The notes under the pieces are model-generated. The model was given only the letters and a program-made list of their open reading frames with translations. It searched no databases and had not been told where the DNA came from. A stretch of 64,000 nt of DNA from Bacillus sp. V3B (GTDB taxonomy: Bacteria > Bacillota > Bacilli > Bacillales > Cytobacillaceae): assembly GCF_024494465.1 (NCBI RefSeq), contig NZ_JAETXM010000005.1, positions 1 through 64,000 of the forward strand, given 5' to 3'. The stretch's first letter is position 1; every line of letters begins with the position of its first letter. Positions 23,171-31,484 of this stretch are shown piece after piece. Both the position numbers and the translations under genes were made by a program.

Positions 23171-23620
23171 TTGGCTTTTAGTCTTCTGGTTCTTTTTTTG
23201 CCATTAGTCATTATTCTATTTGTCGTCGTTTATACGGCGAAAAATAAAGGAAAGGATGAAGAACTGATGATCCGACATCTTTATACTTATTTAGTTTTGT
23301 TTGCTACATTAATGATGGTGATTGGTGGAGGTATTTCTATTTTTATGGCTGCTGCTGATTTGGTTAGTCCGACAAGCTATTATCAAAGTTTTGAGGATTA
23401 TAAGAGGTTTAATCAAGAATATCAAATGAAGGAAGACAATAAAGAAGTATTAACGGAAGAGGAAATGCTTGCAAACTACGAAAAAATAGTCCAAAGTGAA
23501 AAAAATCGAACACAAGAAAATGCCCAAAATCAAATGATTAAAAGTCTAGGATTTATTGTCATTCCACTGCCTATTTTTCTTTATTTCAACAATATGCGAA
23601 AAAAACAGAAAGAGGAATAG
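23171..23620 (+). CDS. Small membrane protein, three predicted helices
   Basis: 149 residues from a TTG start with AAGGGGGAGA upstream. Helices at ~4-22 (LLVLFLPLVIILFVVVY), ~38-66 (YLVLFATLMMVIGGGISIFM) and ~123-142 (GFIVIPLPIFLYFNNM), with a polar, Glu/Lys-rich loop between helix 2 and 3. Ends MRKKQKEE. Family unknown (DUF-type). A broken partial copy exists at 17255. Downstream is a half REP copy and a hairpin. Confidence 0.75.
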   Translation: MAFSLLVLFLPLVIILFVVVYTAKNKGKDEELMIRHLYTYLVLFATLMMVIGGGISIFMAAADLVSPTSYYQSFEDYKRFNQEYQMKEDNKEVLTEEEMLANYEKIVQSEKNRTQENAQNQMIKSLGFIVIPLPIFLYFNNMRKKQKEE

Positions 23621-23628
23621 AAAAAACT

Positions 23629-23641
23629 AAGTGCCAGGCAT
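23629..23641. repeat. REP-like half copy
   Basis: One arm, AAGTGCCAGGCAT, after the stop of the 23171 gene; the second arm is lost. Confidence 0.7.
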
Positions 23642-23677
23642 CCTCAAATTTGTTGTAGTATGTAAATCAAATAAATA

Positions 23678-23703
23678 CACCCACCAAACTTGTTTGGTGG
23701 GTG
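23678..23703. terminator. Hairpin after the 23171 gene
   Basis: CACCCACCAAAC / GTTTGGTGGGTG, perfect 12-base arms with a TT loop; no strong T-run follows. May have replaced the function of the lost REP arm. Confidence 0.6.
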
Positions 23704-23816
23704 AGGTTCACAGTATCGAGTCATTTAATAATTTCAATACTTTTTCATGCAACGACTGTATAGTTGGATGCCCGCTATAAGTAAAATGATGAAATGGGTT
23801 ATCTTTTCATTTCTCT

Positions 23817-24026
23817 TTAATACATCATGGAATTGATTTGACACCATAATATATTGGGATTCTGTAACGCTGACGTGTCATCTTTGTATTCACGTCTATT
23901 CACATTAGTTACATCAATCCTATTGCCTTTCTTAAAAGCTATTTTAGATTCTTTTTCTTGTTGATGCTGAATAGATGATGATGGGTGAATAAAATGTTTT
24001 TTGTACAATTCAATTAAATTTTTCAA
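23817..24026 (-). CDS. Possible small hydrophilic protein
   Basis: 69 residues from a TTG start with a strong AAGGGGGG Shine-Dalgarno about 6-8 bases upstream. Sequence begins KNLIELYKKHFIHPSSSIQH; lysine-rich, no recognised domain. The RBS is the best argument for its reality. Confidence 0.48.
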   Translation of the reverse strand: MKNLIELYKKHFIHPSSSIQHQQEKESKIAFKKGNRIDVTNVNRREYKDDTSALQNPNILWCQINSMMY

Positions 24027-24230
24027 ATCTTATCCCCCCTTCGTTTATTTTTAAAATAGCTTTGTTACATGGAGTTAAAACATATGCCCGCATACACCAA
24101 AGGTAATTTTCCAACAATAATCAGCAACTCAGCCTTAAACATAGTAGTTGATTTATTTTATTTTAGAATATTTATTTAATTTTGAAAACCCTTTTGTAAG
24201 ATAACTTAACAAAGAGGTTTGTAAGTGAGG

Positions 24231-24276
24231 TTAAGTGCCAGGCACCATCCAATTTTTTGGATGGTGCCTGGCACTT
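24231..24276. repeat. REP-like palindrome, copy 10
   Basis: Arms TTAAGTGCCAGGCACCATCC / GGATGGTGCCTGGCACTT around AATTTTTT. It lies about 20 bases upstream of the RBS of the gene at 24310, in promoter territory, unlike most copies. Confidence 0.93.
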
Positions 24277-24309
24277 GGTGTAATATATTCATGAAAGGGG
24301 ATTGATCAT

Positions 24310-24960
24310 ATGAAAGTACTTGTTATTGGAGCAAATGGTCAAATTGGAAAGAAGGTAGTCCAACTGATCCATGAAGGTCATCTGCATACCGTCAAAGCGA
24401 TGGTCCGACAAGAAGAACAGATAGAGGATTTTACTAAAAAAGGGATAGAAGCGACAGTAGCCAATCTATTGGGGACGATAGAAGAGATTGCAGAAGCAGC
24501 AAAAGATTGTGATGCGATTGTTTTTTCAGCAGGATCTGGCGGGCATACAGGAGCTGATCAAACGTTATTAATTGATCTTGATGGTGCTGTTAAAACCATT
24601 GAAGCAGCTGAAAAAATAGGGGTCAAACGATTTATTATGGTGAGCGCATTGCAGGCACATAACCGAAAAAATTGGAATGAACAGTTAAAACCCTATTATG
24701 TCGCTAAGCATTATGCAGACAGAATGTTAGTTCAAAGTGATCTAAACTATACGATCATCCGCCCAGGAGGTCTTGTAAATGAACCGGGTACCGGTAAAGT
24801 ATCTGCCGGTGAAAATGTACAAAGGGGATTCATTCCACGTGAAGATGTGGCTAAAACGATCGTTGCTTCATTAGCTGAGGAACACACTTTCAAGCGTGCA
24901 TTTGACCTTACTGCGGGAGACACACCTATTATAGAGGCTTTAAAAGCAATGAAATTCTAG
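24310..24960 (+). CDS. NAD(P)-binding SDR-type oxidoreductase (YhfK-like)
   Basis: 216 residues. Atypical short-chain dehydrogenase/NmrA-like protein: VLVIGANGQIGKKVVQLIHE (GxxGxxG), AKDCDAIVFSAGSGGHTGAD, FIMVSALQAH and YYVAKHYADRMLVQSDLNYT (YxxxK) with TIIRPGGLVNEPGTG. Resembles B. subtilis YhfK; substrate unknown. GAAAGGGGA RBS. Terminated by a shared bidirectional hairpin at 24975. Confidence 0.9.
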   Translation: MKVLVIGANGQIGKKVVQLIHEGHLHTVKAMVRQEEQIEDFTKKGIEATVANLLGTIEEIAEAAKDCDAIVFSAGSGGHTGADQTLLIDLDGAVKTIEAAEKIGVKRFIMVSALQAHNRKNWNEQLKPYYVAKHYADRMLVQSDLNYTIIRPGGLVNEPGTGKVSAGENVQRGFIPREDVAKTIVASLAEEHTFKRAFDLTAGDTPIIEALKAMKF

Positions 24961-24974
24961 TTATATCCCTTTGT

Positions 24975-25029
24975 ATAAAACAAATAAAGTATCGAGATTA
25001 CTGAGACCTCGATACTTTATTTGTTTTAT
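24975..25029. terminator. Bidirectional terminator
   Basis: Arms ATAAAACAAATAAAGTATCG... pair perfectly over 22 bases between convergent genes, with A- and T-rich ends. Confidence 0.88.
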
Positions 25030-25047
25030 AGCGAACAGATTCTGTCA

Positions 25048-25737
25048 CTATTGCTTCATTTTCATACAGAAAAAACCTTCATCTTCTTTCCAATCAGCAT
25101 ATAATACATTCGAAAATTCTGTTATTCCATTTGCCTTAATCTGATTAAGGAGCCAATTTTCATCAAAACCTGTTTTTTTTAAATTGTCTTTATCCACTTG
25201 ACCATCACTGATTAATGAAATAGGCAAATAAACCTTTTGCTGATTTAAATGTAAATCTTCAATCGTTGGGGACGCATATTTAGGTTTTTTCAAAGCACTT
25301 ATTTTCCCATTGGGTTCGAATACCGCAAACTCAACTTCCCTAAGAGAGAAAATATCTTTTTCTTGTCGCAACATCTGTTGTAACTCATTAATATCCAATT
25401 TATTGACCTTTAACTGCTGTTTGTCAATATGGCCATTGCGTATTACTATGGAGGGCCTTCCTTCAAGTATTTTTCGTGTCTTTCTAAATTTCTGTGTAAT
25501 TAGTAATATACAGTAGATTAATATGGTCCACAAAATGACTGCATATAAGATCGAAAGTATTTTGACGTCAGAGTCATAAATAGCATTTCCTACAAGTTCA
25601 CCAAGTACAATAGCAGAAATAAAGTCAAAAGGAGTAAGTTGAGAAATTTGCGTTTTTCCTAATAATTTAGTTGAAGCCAATAGTACGAAAAAACCAATTA
25701 AGAGTTCAATTGTTATTTGTCCAATGTTATTCCACAT
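25048..25737 (-). CDS. DUF421 family membrane protein (YetF/YrbG-like)
   Basis: 229 residues. Three N-terminal membrane helices (TIELLIGFFVLLASTKLLGK; ISAIVLGELVGNAIYD; ILSILYAVILWTILIYCILL) with the family motif QLTPFDFISAIVLGE, then two small soluble YetF-type domains (EGRPSIVIRNGHIDKQQLKV; LREVEFAVFEPNGKISALKK). Members are abundant in spore formers, several under sporulation control. RBS GAGGTGG. Confidence 0.9.
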   Translation of the reverse strand: MWNNIGQITIELLIGFFVLLASTKLLGKTQISQLTPFDFISAIVLGELVGNAIYDSDVKILSILYAVILWTILIYCILLITQKFRKTRKILEGRPSIVIRNGHIDKQQLKVNKLDINELQQMLRQEKDIFSLREVEFAVFEPNGKISALKKPKYASPTIEDLHLNQQKVYLPISLISDGQVDKDNLKKTGFDENWLLNQIKANGITEFSNVLYADWKEDEGFFCMKMKQ

Positions 25738-25841
25738 ATAAATTCCACCTCACATTCATCATCAATGCAACATTATTTAGTATGTCTAAAACTTAGAAAA
25801 AATTGAACTTTAATGCCATTTTATAGTTAAAGAAAAAAATA

Positions 25842-26080
25842 GTCTTTGAAAAAGGTTGGAGTTGTACTGATATTTGAATGAATTCGCAACGGGATTGGAA
25901 ATGATTTTTCCGTTAGAGTTTTAATTGGGTTTCCTGTCCTAGTCCCGAAAAGTGCTATTCCCATAACAAATGATTGTACTGAATAAAGACGGATCACGTG
26001 AAATTACTTTCAAGGCGAGTAGCGTCAACTGTTCGCTTATTGTAATGAAAAAGAGAATCGTTATTTCTTTTCCATATGTT
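25842..26080 (+). pseudogene. Decayed fragment of a paralogue of the 6763 helicase
   Basis: SLKKVGVVLIFE, a TGA stop, IRNGIGNDFSVRVLIGF and PVLVPKSAIPITNDCTE align with residues ~430-475 of the helicase (VLKKLGVVPIFELIHSRFGS; VIVPKSAIPIANDCAK); weaker similarity continues through REITF to about 26080 with indels. DNA similarity is high (GTCCCGAAAAGTGC is shared). Neither end of the gene survives. Confidence 0.8.
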
Positions 26081-26322
26081 ATAAAGGATATTATTAGTAT
26101 TATGTTGAAATATTGGTTATACAATCCAATCTATTTTAGGGAAATGTCAATTAAAGTATCCGTTAATACCGTTGCATTGAAAAAAGCTGTATTATATGAG
26201 ATAGCAACCATTTATCAATTGTAGCTTTATATCGTTTTTTTACTAGCAGTAATAACTCATTATTACTATTTAAAAATCATACATAATTCATCTAAACTAT
26301 TGTTAAAAGGAGAATGATCCAC

Positions 26323-27564
26323 ATGTTTCCAATTGAAGAAATCCGTCAACAATTTCCAGCATTAGCACGTACTTATCATGGTAAACAAGTAATTTATCTA
26401 GATGGTCCAGGAGGTTCACAGGTAGTAGAAGCTGCTATTCATGCGATGGTTTCATACATGTCAAAAGGTGGAGCTAATCTGCATGGTGAATTTCCAACAA
26501 GCAAGGAAGCGGAGCAACATATTGAAGATGCTCGAAAAGCGATTGCTGACCTTGTTTACGCGAAACCGACTGAGGTGGCATTCGGTCAAAACTCGACTTC
26601 ATTAATGTTTTCTGTTGCGCGTGCATTGAAAAATACCTGGACGAGTCAACATAATATTGTTGTTTCCGAGATTGATCATCGTGCCAATGTGGATTCTTGG
26701 GTCACGGCTGCACAAGAGTCAAATACAGAAGTACGTTTTATCCCGGTAGATACTAAGACATTAACACTTGATTTATCCCATCTTTATGAACAAATTAATG
26801 AACAGACAAAGCTCGTTGCTGTTACACTCTCCTCAAATGTTGTAGGTACGATTACTGATTTGAAAGCCATTGCCGAACGTGCACATGAAGTGGGTGCACT
26901 TTTAGCAGTAGATGCTGTCCATGCTGCGCCACATTTCTTAATGAACCGTGATCAACTTGGTGCTGATCTCTTGTTTTGTTCTGCGTATAAATTTTTTGGG
27001 CCACATGTTGGAATAGCTGTTATTAAGGAAGAAGTATTTGAAAATCTTCACGTATACAAATTAGAGCCAGCACCTACTTATTTTCCAGATAAATTGGAAA
27101 CCGGTACACAAAATCATGAAGGAATCGCTGCTATTGAAGCCACAGTTGATTTTATTGCAAGCTTAGGGACAGGTTCTACTCGTAGAGAAAGACTTGAAAA
27201 TGCTTTTTCAGAAATTGAAGAATATGAAAATAAATTGTCACGTAAACTTCGTCATGCACTTGAGGGCATTTCAGAAATTACACTCTATCAAGCACCTAAT
27301 TCTATTAGAAAAACACCAACCATTGCTTTTACGATCAACGGTACGGATCCTGTAGAGGTATGTAAGTGGTTAATTGAGAATTATGCTATCTTCATAGCAA
27401 GTGGAGATTTTTATGCGTCCACTCTTGCGGACAAACTAGAAATAAATCATTCAGGCGGTTGGATTCGTGCCGGTCTTGCCCCTTATAATACTGCAGAAGA
27501 AATAGATTGTTTAATTGAAGCCATTAAGGCTTATGTTAAAGAGATTCATATTATCAAGAAATAG
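26323..27564 (+). CDS. Cysteine desulfurase-like, class V aminotransferase
   Basis: About 413 residues, fold-type I PLP enzyme of the cysteine-desulfurase-like TIGR01976 group. IYLDGPGGSQ at the N-terminus, HGEFPTSKEA, SEIDHRANVDSW (cofactor His/Asp area), VDAVHAAPHFLMN and the PLP lysine in LLFCSAYKFFGPHVGI. The ATG at 26323 gives the better distance to AAAGGAG than the ATG at 26314. True desulfurase activity is not shown for this group. A REP copy follows the stop. Confidence 0.9.
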   Translation: MFPIEEIRQQFPALARTYHGKQVIYLDGPGGSQVVEAAIHAMVSYMSKGGANLHGEFPTSKEAEQHIEDARKAIADLVYAKPTEVAFGQNSTSLMFSVARALKNTWTSQHNIVVSEIDHRANVDSWVTAAQESNTEVRFIPVDTKTLTLDLSHLYEQINEQTKLVAVTLSSNVVGTITDLKAIAERAHEVGALLAVDAVHAAPHFLMNRDQLGADLLFCSAYKFFGPHVGIAVIKEEVFENLHVYKLEPAPTYFPDKLETGTQNHEGIAAIEATVDFIASLGTGSTRRERLENAFSEIEEYENKLSRKLRHALEGISEITLYQAPNSIRKTPTIAFTINGTDPVEVCKWLIENYAIFIASGDFYASTLADKLEINHSGGWIRAGLAPYNTAEEIDCLIEAIKAYVKEIHIIKK

Positions 27565-27570
27565 TGTACT

Positions 27571-27614
27571 AGGTGCCAGATACCATCCAATTTTTGGATG
27601 GTGCCTGGCACTTT
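27571..27614. repeat. REP-like palindrome, copy 11
   Basis: Arms AGGTGCCAGATACCATCCA / TGGATGGTGCCTGGCACTT, seven bases after the stop. This is the last copy before a gap of nearly 16 kb without any. Confidence 0.9.
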
Positions 27615-27762
27615 AACTTAATTATAGGTATAATTAATAGGATGGAGAAACGAACATGGAAAGAACGTGTAAAACCAGAAAAAATATCACTAAATAATGG
27701 ACCTGATTAAAGTCATTTGACTGGTTGTTTTTTCGGATTTTAAAATTATCGGAGGGGTTATT

Positions 27763-28245
27763 TTGAAAGAACATTATATACATTTACTAGAATATGATCA
27801 TTGGGCTAACATGAAATTACTGGAACATATCAATAATACTTCGGAGGATGTATTCCATAAACCCATGAATAGTGTATTCCCATCCATTGCTGAAACCTTT
27901 TATCATATTTATAGAGGAGATCGAATTTGGTTTAAAAGATGTATTCCAAATTTAGTGGTTGATGAGAGTATTACTGAATTTAAGGATATCAAACATGCGG
28001 AAAAAAGTTTTGTAGAACTCCATCAAATAATGGTAGAGTCTATCCACCATTATTATGATGAACTTGATGTGATTGTTTATCAAAATCCTAAGGGGACTAC
28101 TTTTAAAAATACGATCAATGAAATCATCCACCATCTAGCAAACCATGGTACTTACCATAGAGGGAATATCGCTTCTATGCTAAGAGAATGTGGATTTAAG
28201 GGAACGTCGACAGATTATATTCAGTATTTACGAGATAGATCATAA
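27763..28245 (+). CDS. DinB family protein
   Basis: 160 residues, four-helix-bundle DinB/YfiT superfamily. The TTG start follows CGGAGGGG. Candidate metal-binding histidines in YDHWANMKLL, ETFYHIYRGDRIW and HHLANHGTYHRGNI (HxxxH) are present. Members are thiol transferases (e.g. bacillithiol) or of unknown function. Monocistronic by spacing. Confidence 0.85.
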   Translation: MKEHYIHLLEYDHWANMKLLEHINNTSEDVFHKPMNSVFPSIAETFYHIYRGDRIWFKRCIPNLVVDESITEFKDIKHAEKSFVELHQIMVESIHHYYDELDVIVYQNPKGTTFKNTINEIIHHLANHGTYHRGNIASMLRECGFKGTSTDYIQYLRDRS

Positions 28246-28369
28246 AAGGCTCTATGACTTTTGCCAACGATAGAAGAATAGTTAAAAGAAGTTAATATAA
28301 GTACTTAGAAGATCTTATATTTGGAGCGGAGAGATCGGCGGGTAGAGTAACTGATTTTTATTCTATCCG

Positions 28370-28809
28370 CTAGTTTTTATTGATACGGTTAAGGTACATT
28401 TCATGTTTCCCAGATTGTTCGGAAAGAAACTCAATATCTTGATTCAAGTCTTTTGTATTTTTGTCAATTTTCTTAAGAATAGCCATTGTATCATGAGTAG
28501 CTGTTTCAGCAACTATATTTAAAGTGTTTTCCATTCGATTAAGCTGTTCTTTCAGCCCCTCAAACTTTCCATTTATACCTTTGAAGTTATTATCTATCCC
28601 CTCAAACTTTCCATTTATACCTTCGAAATTATCATTCATACCCTCGAATTTTTCATCTATGTTCTCAAACTTCTTGTTCATACCTTCGAAGTTTTCATCC
28701 ATGTTCTTAAACTTTCTGTCAATACCCTCAAATTTTTCATCCATGTTCTCAAATTTTGTGTTCATTCTTTCTTCCATTTGTTGAATGGCTTTTAGTATTT
28801 GTTCCATTT
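28370..28809 (-). CDS. Coiled-coil protein built of heptad repeats
   Basis: 146 residues from the ATG at 28809 (GGAAGGTAC upstream). Residues ~16-90 consist of about ten tandem seven-residue units of the form (G/N)(I/M)(D/N)xKFE, e.g. NMDENFE GMNKKFE, encoded by similar 21-base units at roughly 28545-28770. This is an ideal heptad coiled coil with Phe and Met/Ile at the a/d positions. The C-terminal part (NRMENTLNIVAETATHDTMA, SEQSGKHEMYLNRI) resembles the t-SNARE-like coiled-coil proteins common in Bacillus. Function unknown; the repeat number is likely variable. Confidence 0.78.
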
Positions 28810-29021
28810 TGTACCTTCCTTTCTGCCTTCTATTATACAAAGTACTTACAGAAATATCACTTTCTTTTTATGGTAACATAGAGAAAATTTCAACGGTGTT
28901 CAATACGATTAAGAATGGTTATGTAATAAGGTAACCTTTCTTTAGATTAACGAGAAAAAAGGATTATAATAGGTTTAGGATGCTTGAACAATTTTACATC
29001 ATTATAAATGGAGGTAAAACG

Positions 29022-29240
29022 ATGGCAGAAATCAAATTCGAGATAAAAGAAACGGTAGGAATTTTATCAACATCCCCTAAAGGTTGGAACAAGGAATTAA
29101 ACCTGATTAGTTGGAATGGAAAAGACCCAAAGTATGATTTGCGTGATTGGGCACCAGATCATAGCAAAATGGGAAAAGGGATCACGTTAACAGATGAAGA
29201 TTTGAAGGCGTTGCGAGAGATTTTAAATGGGATGGAATGA
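29022..29240 (+). CDS. YdbC/PC4-like single-stranded DNA-binding protein
   Basis: 72 residues starting AEIKFEIKETVGILSTSPKG, then WNKELNLISWNGKDPKYDLR and GKGITLTDEDLKALREIL. This is the YdbC family, related to the PC4 transcriptional-coactivator fold that binds single-stranded DNA. ATG at 29022 with ATGGAGGT upstream. Single gene. Confidence 0.9.
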   Translation: MAEIKFEIKETVGILSTSPKGWNKELNLISWNGKDPKYDLRDWAPDHSKMGKGITLTDEDLKALREILNGME

Positions 29241-29348
29241 TCAAATAATTACTGTAAACTCTGACTATGTTCTTAAATCGCATGATTCACGAATTCTTCA
29301 AAACGAAAAACAGATTAAACCATATAAGTAAGGGGGAGCATGATATAC

Positions 29349-29990
29349 ATGGAAATCGTATCCATTAATATTGGGAAGCCTAAAACGATAAAGGATCAAG
29401 GCAAAGAATTACAAAGTGGTATATATAAAACTCAAACGAATGAACCCATTTTTCTTGGGAAATTGAATTTTGATGGGGACGGACAGGCTGATTTAGTTCA
29501 TCATGGTGGCGAAGACAAGGCGGTTTGTGTTTATCCATATGAGCATTACCCTCATTGGGAGAAAGACATGAACAGGGAATTAGTTTTTGGTGCCTTTGGG
29601 GAAAATTTAACGCTTAAAGGGATGTTAGAGTCAGATGTACATGTTGGCGATATATATCGTCTAGGTGCGGCAATGGTTCAAATTAGTCAACCAAGACAGC
29701 CATGTTTCAAGCTGGCAAAAAGATATGATATTTCTGATTTACCACTGAGGTTTCAAAACACGGGCTATACGGGGTTTTATTTTAGAGTGTTGAAAGAAGG
29801 CTGGGTTCAACCGGATTCAAGGGTTGAAATAATAGAGAAGCATCCTAAGCAAATATCCATTCAATGGGCTAACCACATTATGCATCATAATAGAAAGAAT
29901 ATGGAAGAAATAAAGAAAATTCTAGCAGTGGATGCCCTCTCCGATTCCTGGAGAAAGACCTTTACACAACGGTCAGAAGGACTAGAGTAA
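29349..29990 (+). CDS. MOSC domain protein (YiiM-like)
   Basis: About 213 residues. MOSC domain proteins transfer or bind sulfur in connection with molybdenum cofactor. SINIGKPKTI, DLVHHGGEDKAVCVYPYEHY, GAFGENLTLKG, GDIYRLGAAMVQISQPRQPC (conserved Cys) are family hallmarks; a 3-alpha C-terminal region follows. AGGGGGA lies 3 bases from an ATG at 29340 and 12 from the ATG at 29349; the latter agrees with the usual N-terminus, but the start is uncertain. Confidence 0.9.
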   Translation: MEIVSINIGKPKTIKDQGKELQSGIYKTQTNEPIFLGKLNFDGDGQADLVHHGGEDKAVCVYPYEHYPHWEKDMNRELVFGAFGENLTLKGMLESDVHVGDIYRLGAAMVQISQPRQPCFKLAKRYDISDLPLRFQNTGYTGFYFRVLKEGWVQPDSRVEIIEKHPKQISIQWANHIMHHNRKNMEEIKKILAVDALSDSWRKTFTQRSEGLE

Positions 29991-30005
29991 ACAAGAAAGA
30001 CTGTT

Positions 30006-30270
30006 TAGATGTAATTATTGAACAGTTATTTGTAGAGTCAAAAGAAGAGTTGAAAAAGTCAACTAAAAATATTGAACTAGACAAAGCAAACGGAAGTATG
30101 AATACCATTAGAAAAATTACATCGACCATTAGCACCGTAGAAAAAACGACTTAGAAAAATTGAAAGGTCTAAAAAATAGTTTCGAGTTCGGAGAAAAAAA
30201 TGGGAAGGTAATCATCAACAATAAAGAGTGTAAATCTAAGGAGCTAAGTGATTTAAAAGTAGCTTGCTGA
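30006..30270 (+). pseudogene. Frameshifted remnant of unknown gene
   Basis: Two overlapping open stretches in adjacent frames: CLDVIIEQLFVESKEELKKS...VEKTT (stop ~30155), then NDLEKLKGLKNSFEFGEKNG...SDLKVAC (stop ~30269). Codon use looks coding and the switch occurs in an A-run, suggesting a frameshift. No start or RBS, and no family recognised. Confidence 0.35.
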
Positions 30271-30632
30271 ACTCATTCTCTCAATGGACGTACGTAATAA
30301 TTATTTTTTGATTATTTTTATTTTTAGGAGCACTATTATTATAATATAAAATGGTTTACTGCTATTGAAATTCATGCAAAAAAGAAATCGCTTATTATCA
30401 AGACATTAGCTAAGGACTTAATAATAATTTATTGATAAAACTATTATATCAATAATCCAAACGAATTTTTTCAATACTTTTATTTTTCCTTTTCATATTC
30501 TCATAAAAACGGTGCTGTGATACTATCTTAGAGGTTTTGGAATTAGTAGATATACACATCAGGATATGAGAATGAGATTTAAATTATCATACATTCCAAA
30601 TTCGGTTTATAAAAATTTCTTATACGAGGTGT
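30271..30632. other. Intergenic stretch
   Basis: Very A+T-rich with no supported gene; presumably holds the promoter of the Spo0E-like gene. Confidence 0.5.
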
Positions 30633-30860
30633 ATGATGGAACCAAGAGAACATGTTCGAAGTGAAAACAAGAAACTCTTAATGGAAATATTTAAGCTTAG
30701 AATGCTTTTAAGTGAATTATATACTCAAAGTGGGCCAAATAGTTCTGACTACATAACACTGTCAATTAAGTTAGATTTATTTGTACAGGAATATATGGAA
30801 GAAAAAATGAAGGCATTACAAGATGAACTTATGGAAAGTGGCAATTTAATTTATTCATAA
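30633..30860 (+). CDS. Spo0E-like aspartyl-phosphate phosphatase
   Basis: 75 residues, two helices: NKKLLMEIFKLRMLLSELYT and then LSIKLDLFVQEYM. This matches the Spo0E family layout (I..LR..L..., then S.ELD..I..Y), small phosphatases that remove phosphate from Spo0A and delay sporulation. The motif residue Asp is present, but SQELD is altered to SIKLD, so activity is uncertain. ATG pair at 30633/30636 follows GAGGTG. Confidence 0.6.
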   Translation: MMEPREHVRSENKKLLMEIFKLRMLLSELYTQSGPNSSDYITLSIKLDLFVQEYMEEKMKALQDELMESGNLIYS

Positions 30861-30939
30861 TTCTAAGGCGAGACTTTCGGAAATAGATTACTAAACTTAG
30901 TAAATGACACAATTATTCTACCCATTCGTTAATACAAAG

Positions 30940-30964
30940 CCCTCACAGGGGTGTGAGGGTTCTT
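30940..30964. terminator. Hairpin between convergent genes
   Basis: CCCTCACA / TGTGAGGG with GGGG loop followed by TTCTTCTGTT; serves the Spo0E-like gene and, in reverse, the gene at 30975. Confidence 0.75.
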
Positions 30965-30974
30965 CTGTTATTGA

Positions 30975-31313
30975 TTAAACCTCAGGAGTCGGGGTAGGGG
31001 CAGCATATCCATCACTATATGTATTATCTACTTTTGTGCGGATTTCTTCTATCGTTTTTCCATCTTTATCATCTAGAATGGATTGAGCGGGGATTTCTAA
31101 GCAAACCCCACACTTCGTTCCATGATCATCCCAAATGATCGCTCCATTTTCTTTGTTCTCATTGATAAAACAATCATAACTATTTTTATGATTGACGGAA
31201 TCACCGCATCCGCAATAGCATGGGATGTTTTCGAGTAACTCTTTATGGCTTGCTACAGTTGTATAAATTACTTTCATCTCTTCAGGTTTCTCTTTTAGAA
31301 AGTCTGGAATCAT
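30975..31313 (-). CDS. PCYCGCG-motif protein
   Basis: 112 residues. Contains ENIPCYCGCGDSVNHKNSYD, the defining PCYCGC motif, followed by a further Cys pair in TKCGVCLEIPAQ and CFINEN, suggesting metal binding or redox cysteines. Known family members are usually lipoproteins with an N-terminal signal; here the protein starts MIPDFLKEKPEEM with no signal peptide. The AGGAGG upstream lies about 19 bases from the ATG, too far, so the annotated start may be wrong or the gene 5'-altered. Confidence 0.75.
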   Translation of the reverse strand: MIPDFLKEKPEEMKVIYTTVASHKELLENIPCYCGCGDSVNHKNSYDCFINENKENGAIIWDDHGTKCGVCLEIPAQSILDDKDGKTIEEIRTKVDNTYSDGYAAPTPTPEV

Positions 31314-31484
31314 TTTGATAGAAATAGGAATGGCCTCCTATGAAGAATAAGAACACATGGTGATATCTATTCCTGTTATATTTAAGCAAAATAAAGCTAA
31401 GGATAAATAATAAGAAAAAGAGCGTGAAAAAAATCTCCTCTAGATAGAAAATGGGGGATGATTATACAAAAGGATGATTGAAGA

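Noticed and set aside
25970-26224. 84-codon open frame on the plus strand
   Set aside because: Its first part is the continuation of the decayed helicase copy; no RBS, no family.
28524-28784. Direct repeats that could suggest a CRISPR array
   Set aside because: The 21-base units have no unique spacers and keep the coding phase of the coiled-coil gene on the opposite strand; they are protein repeats.
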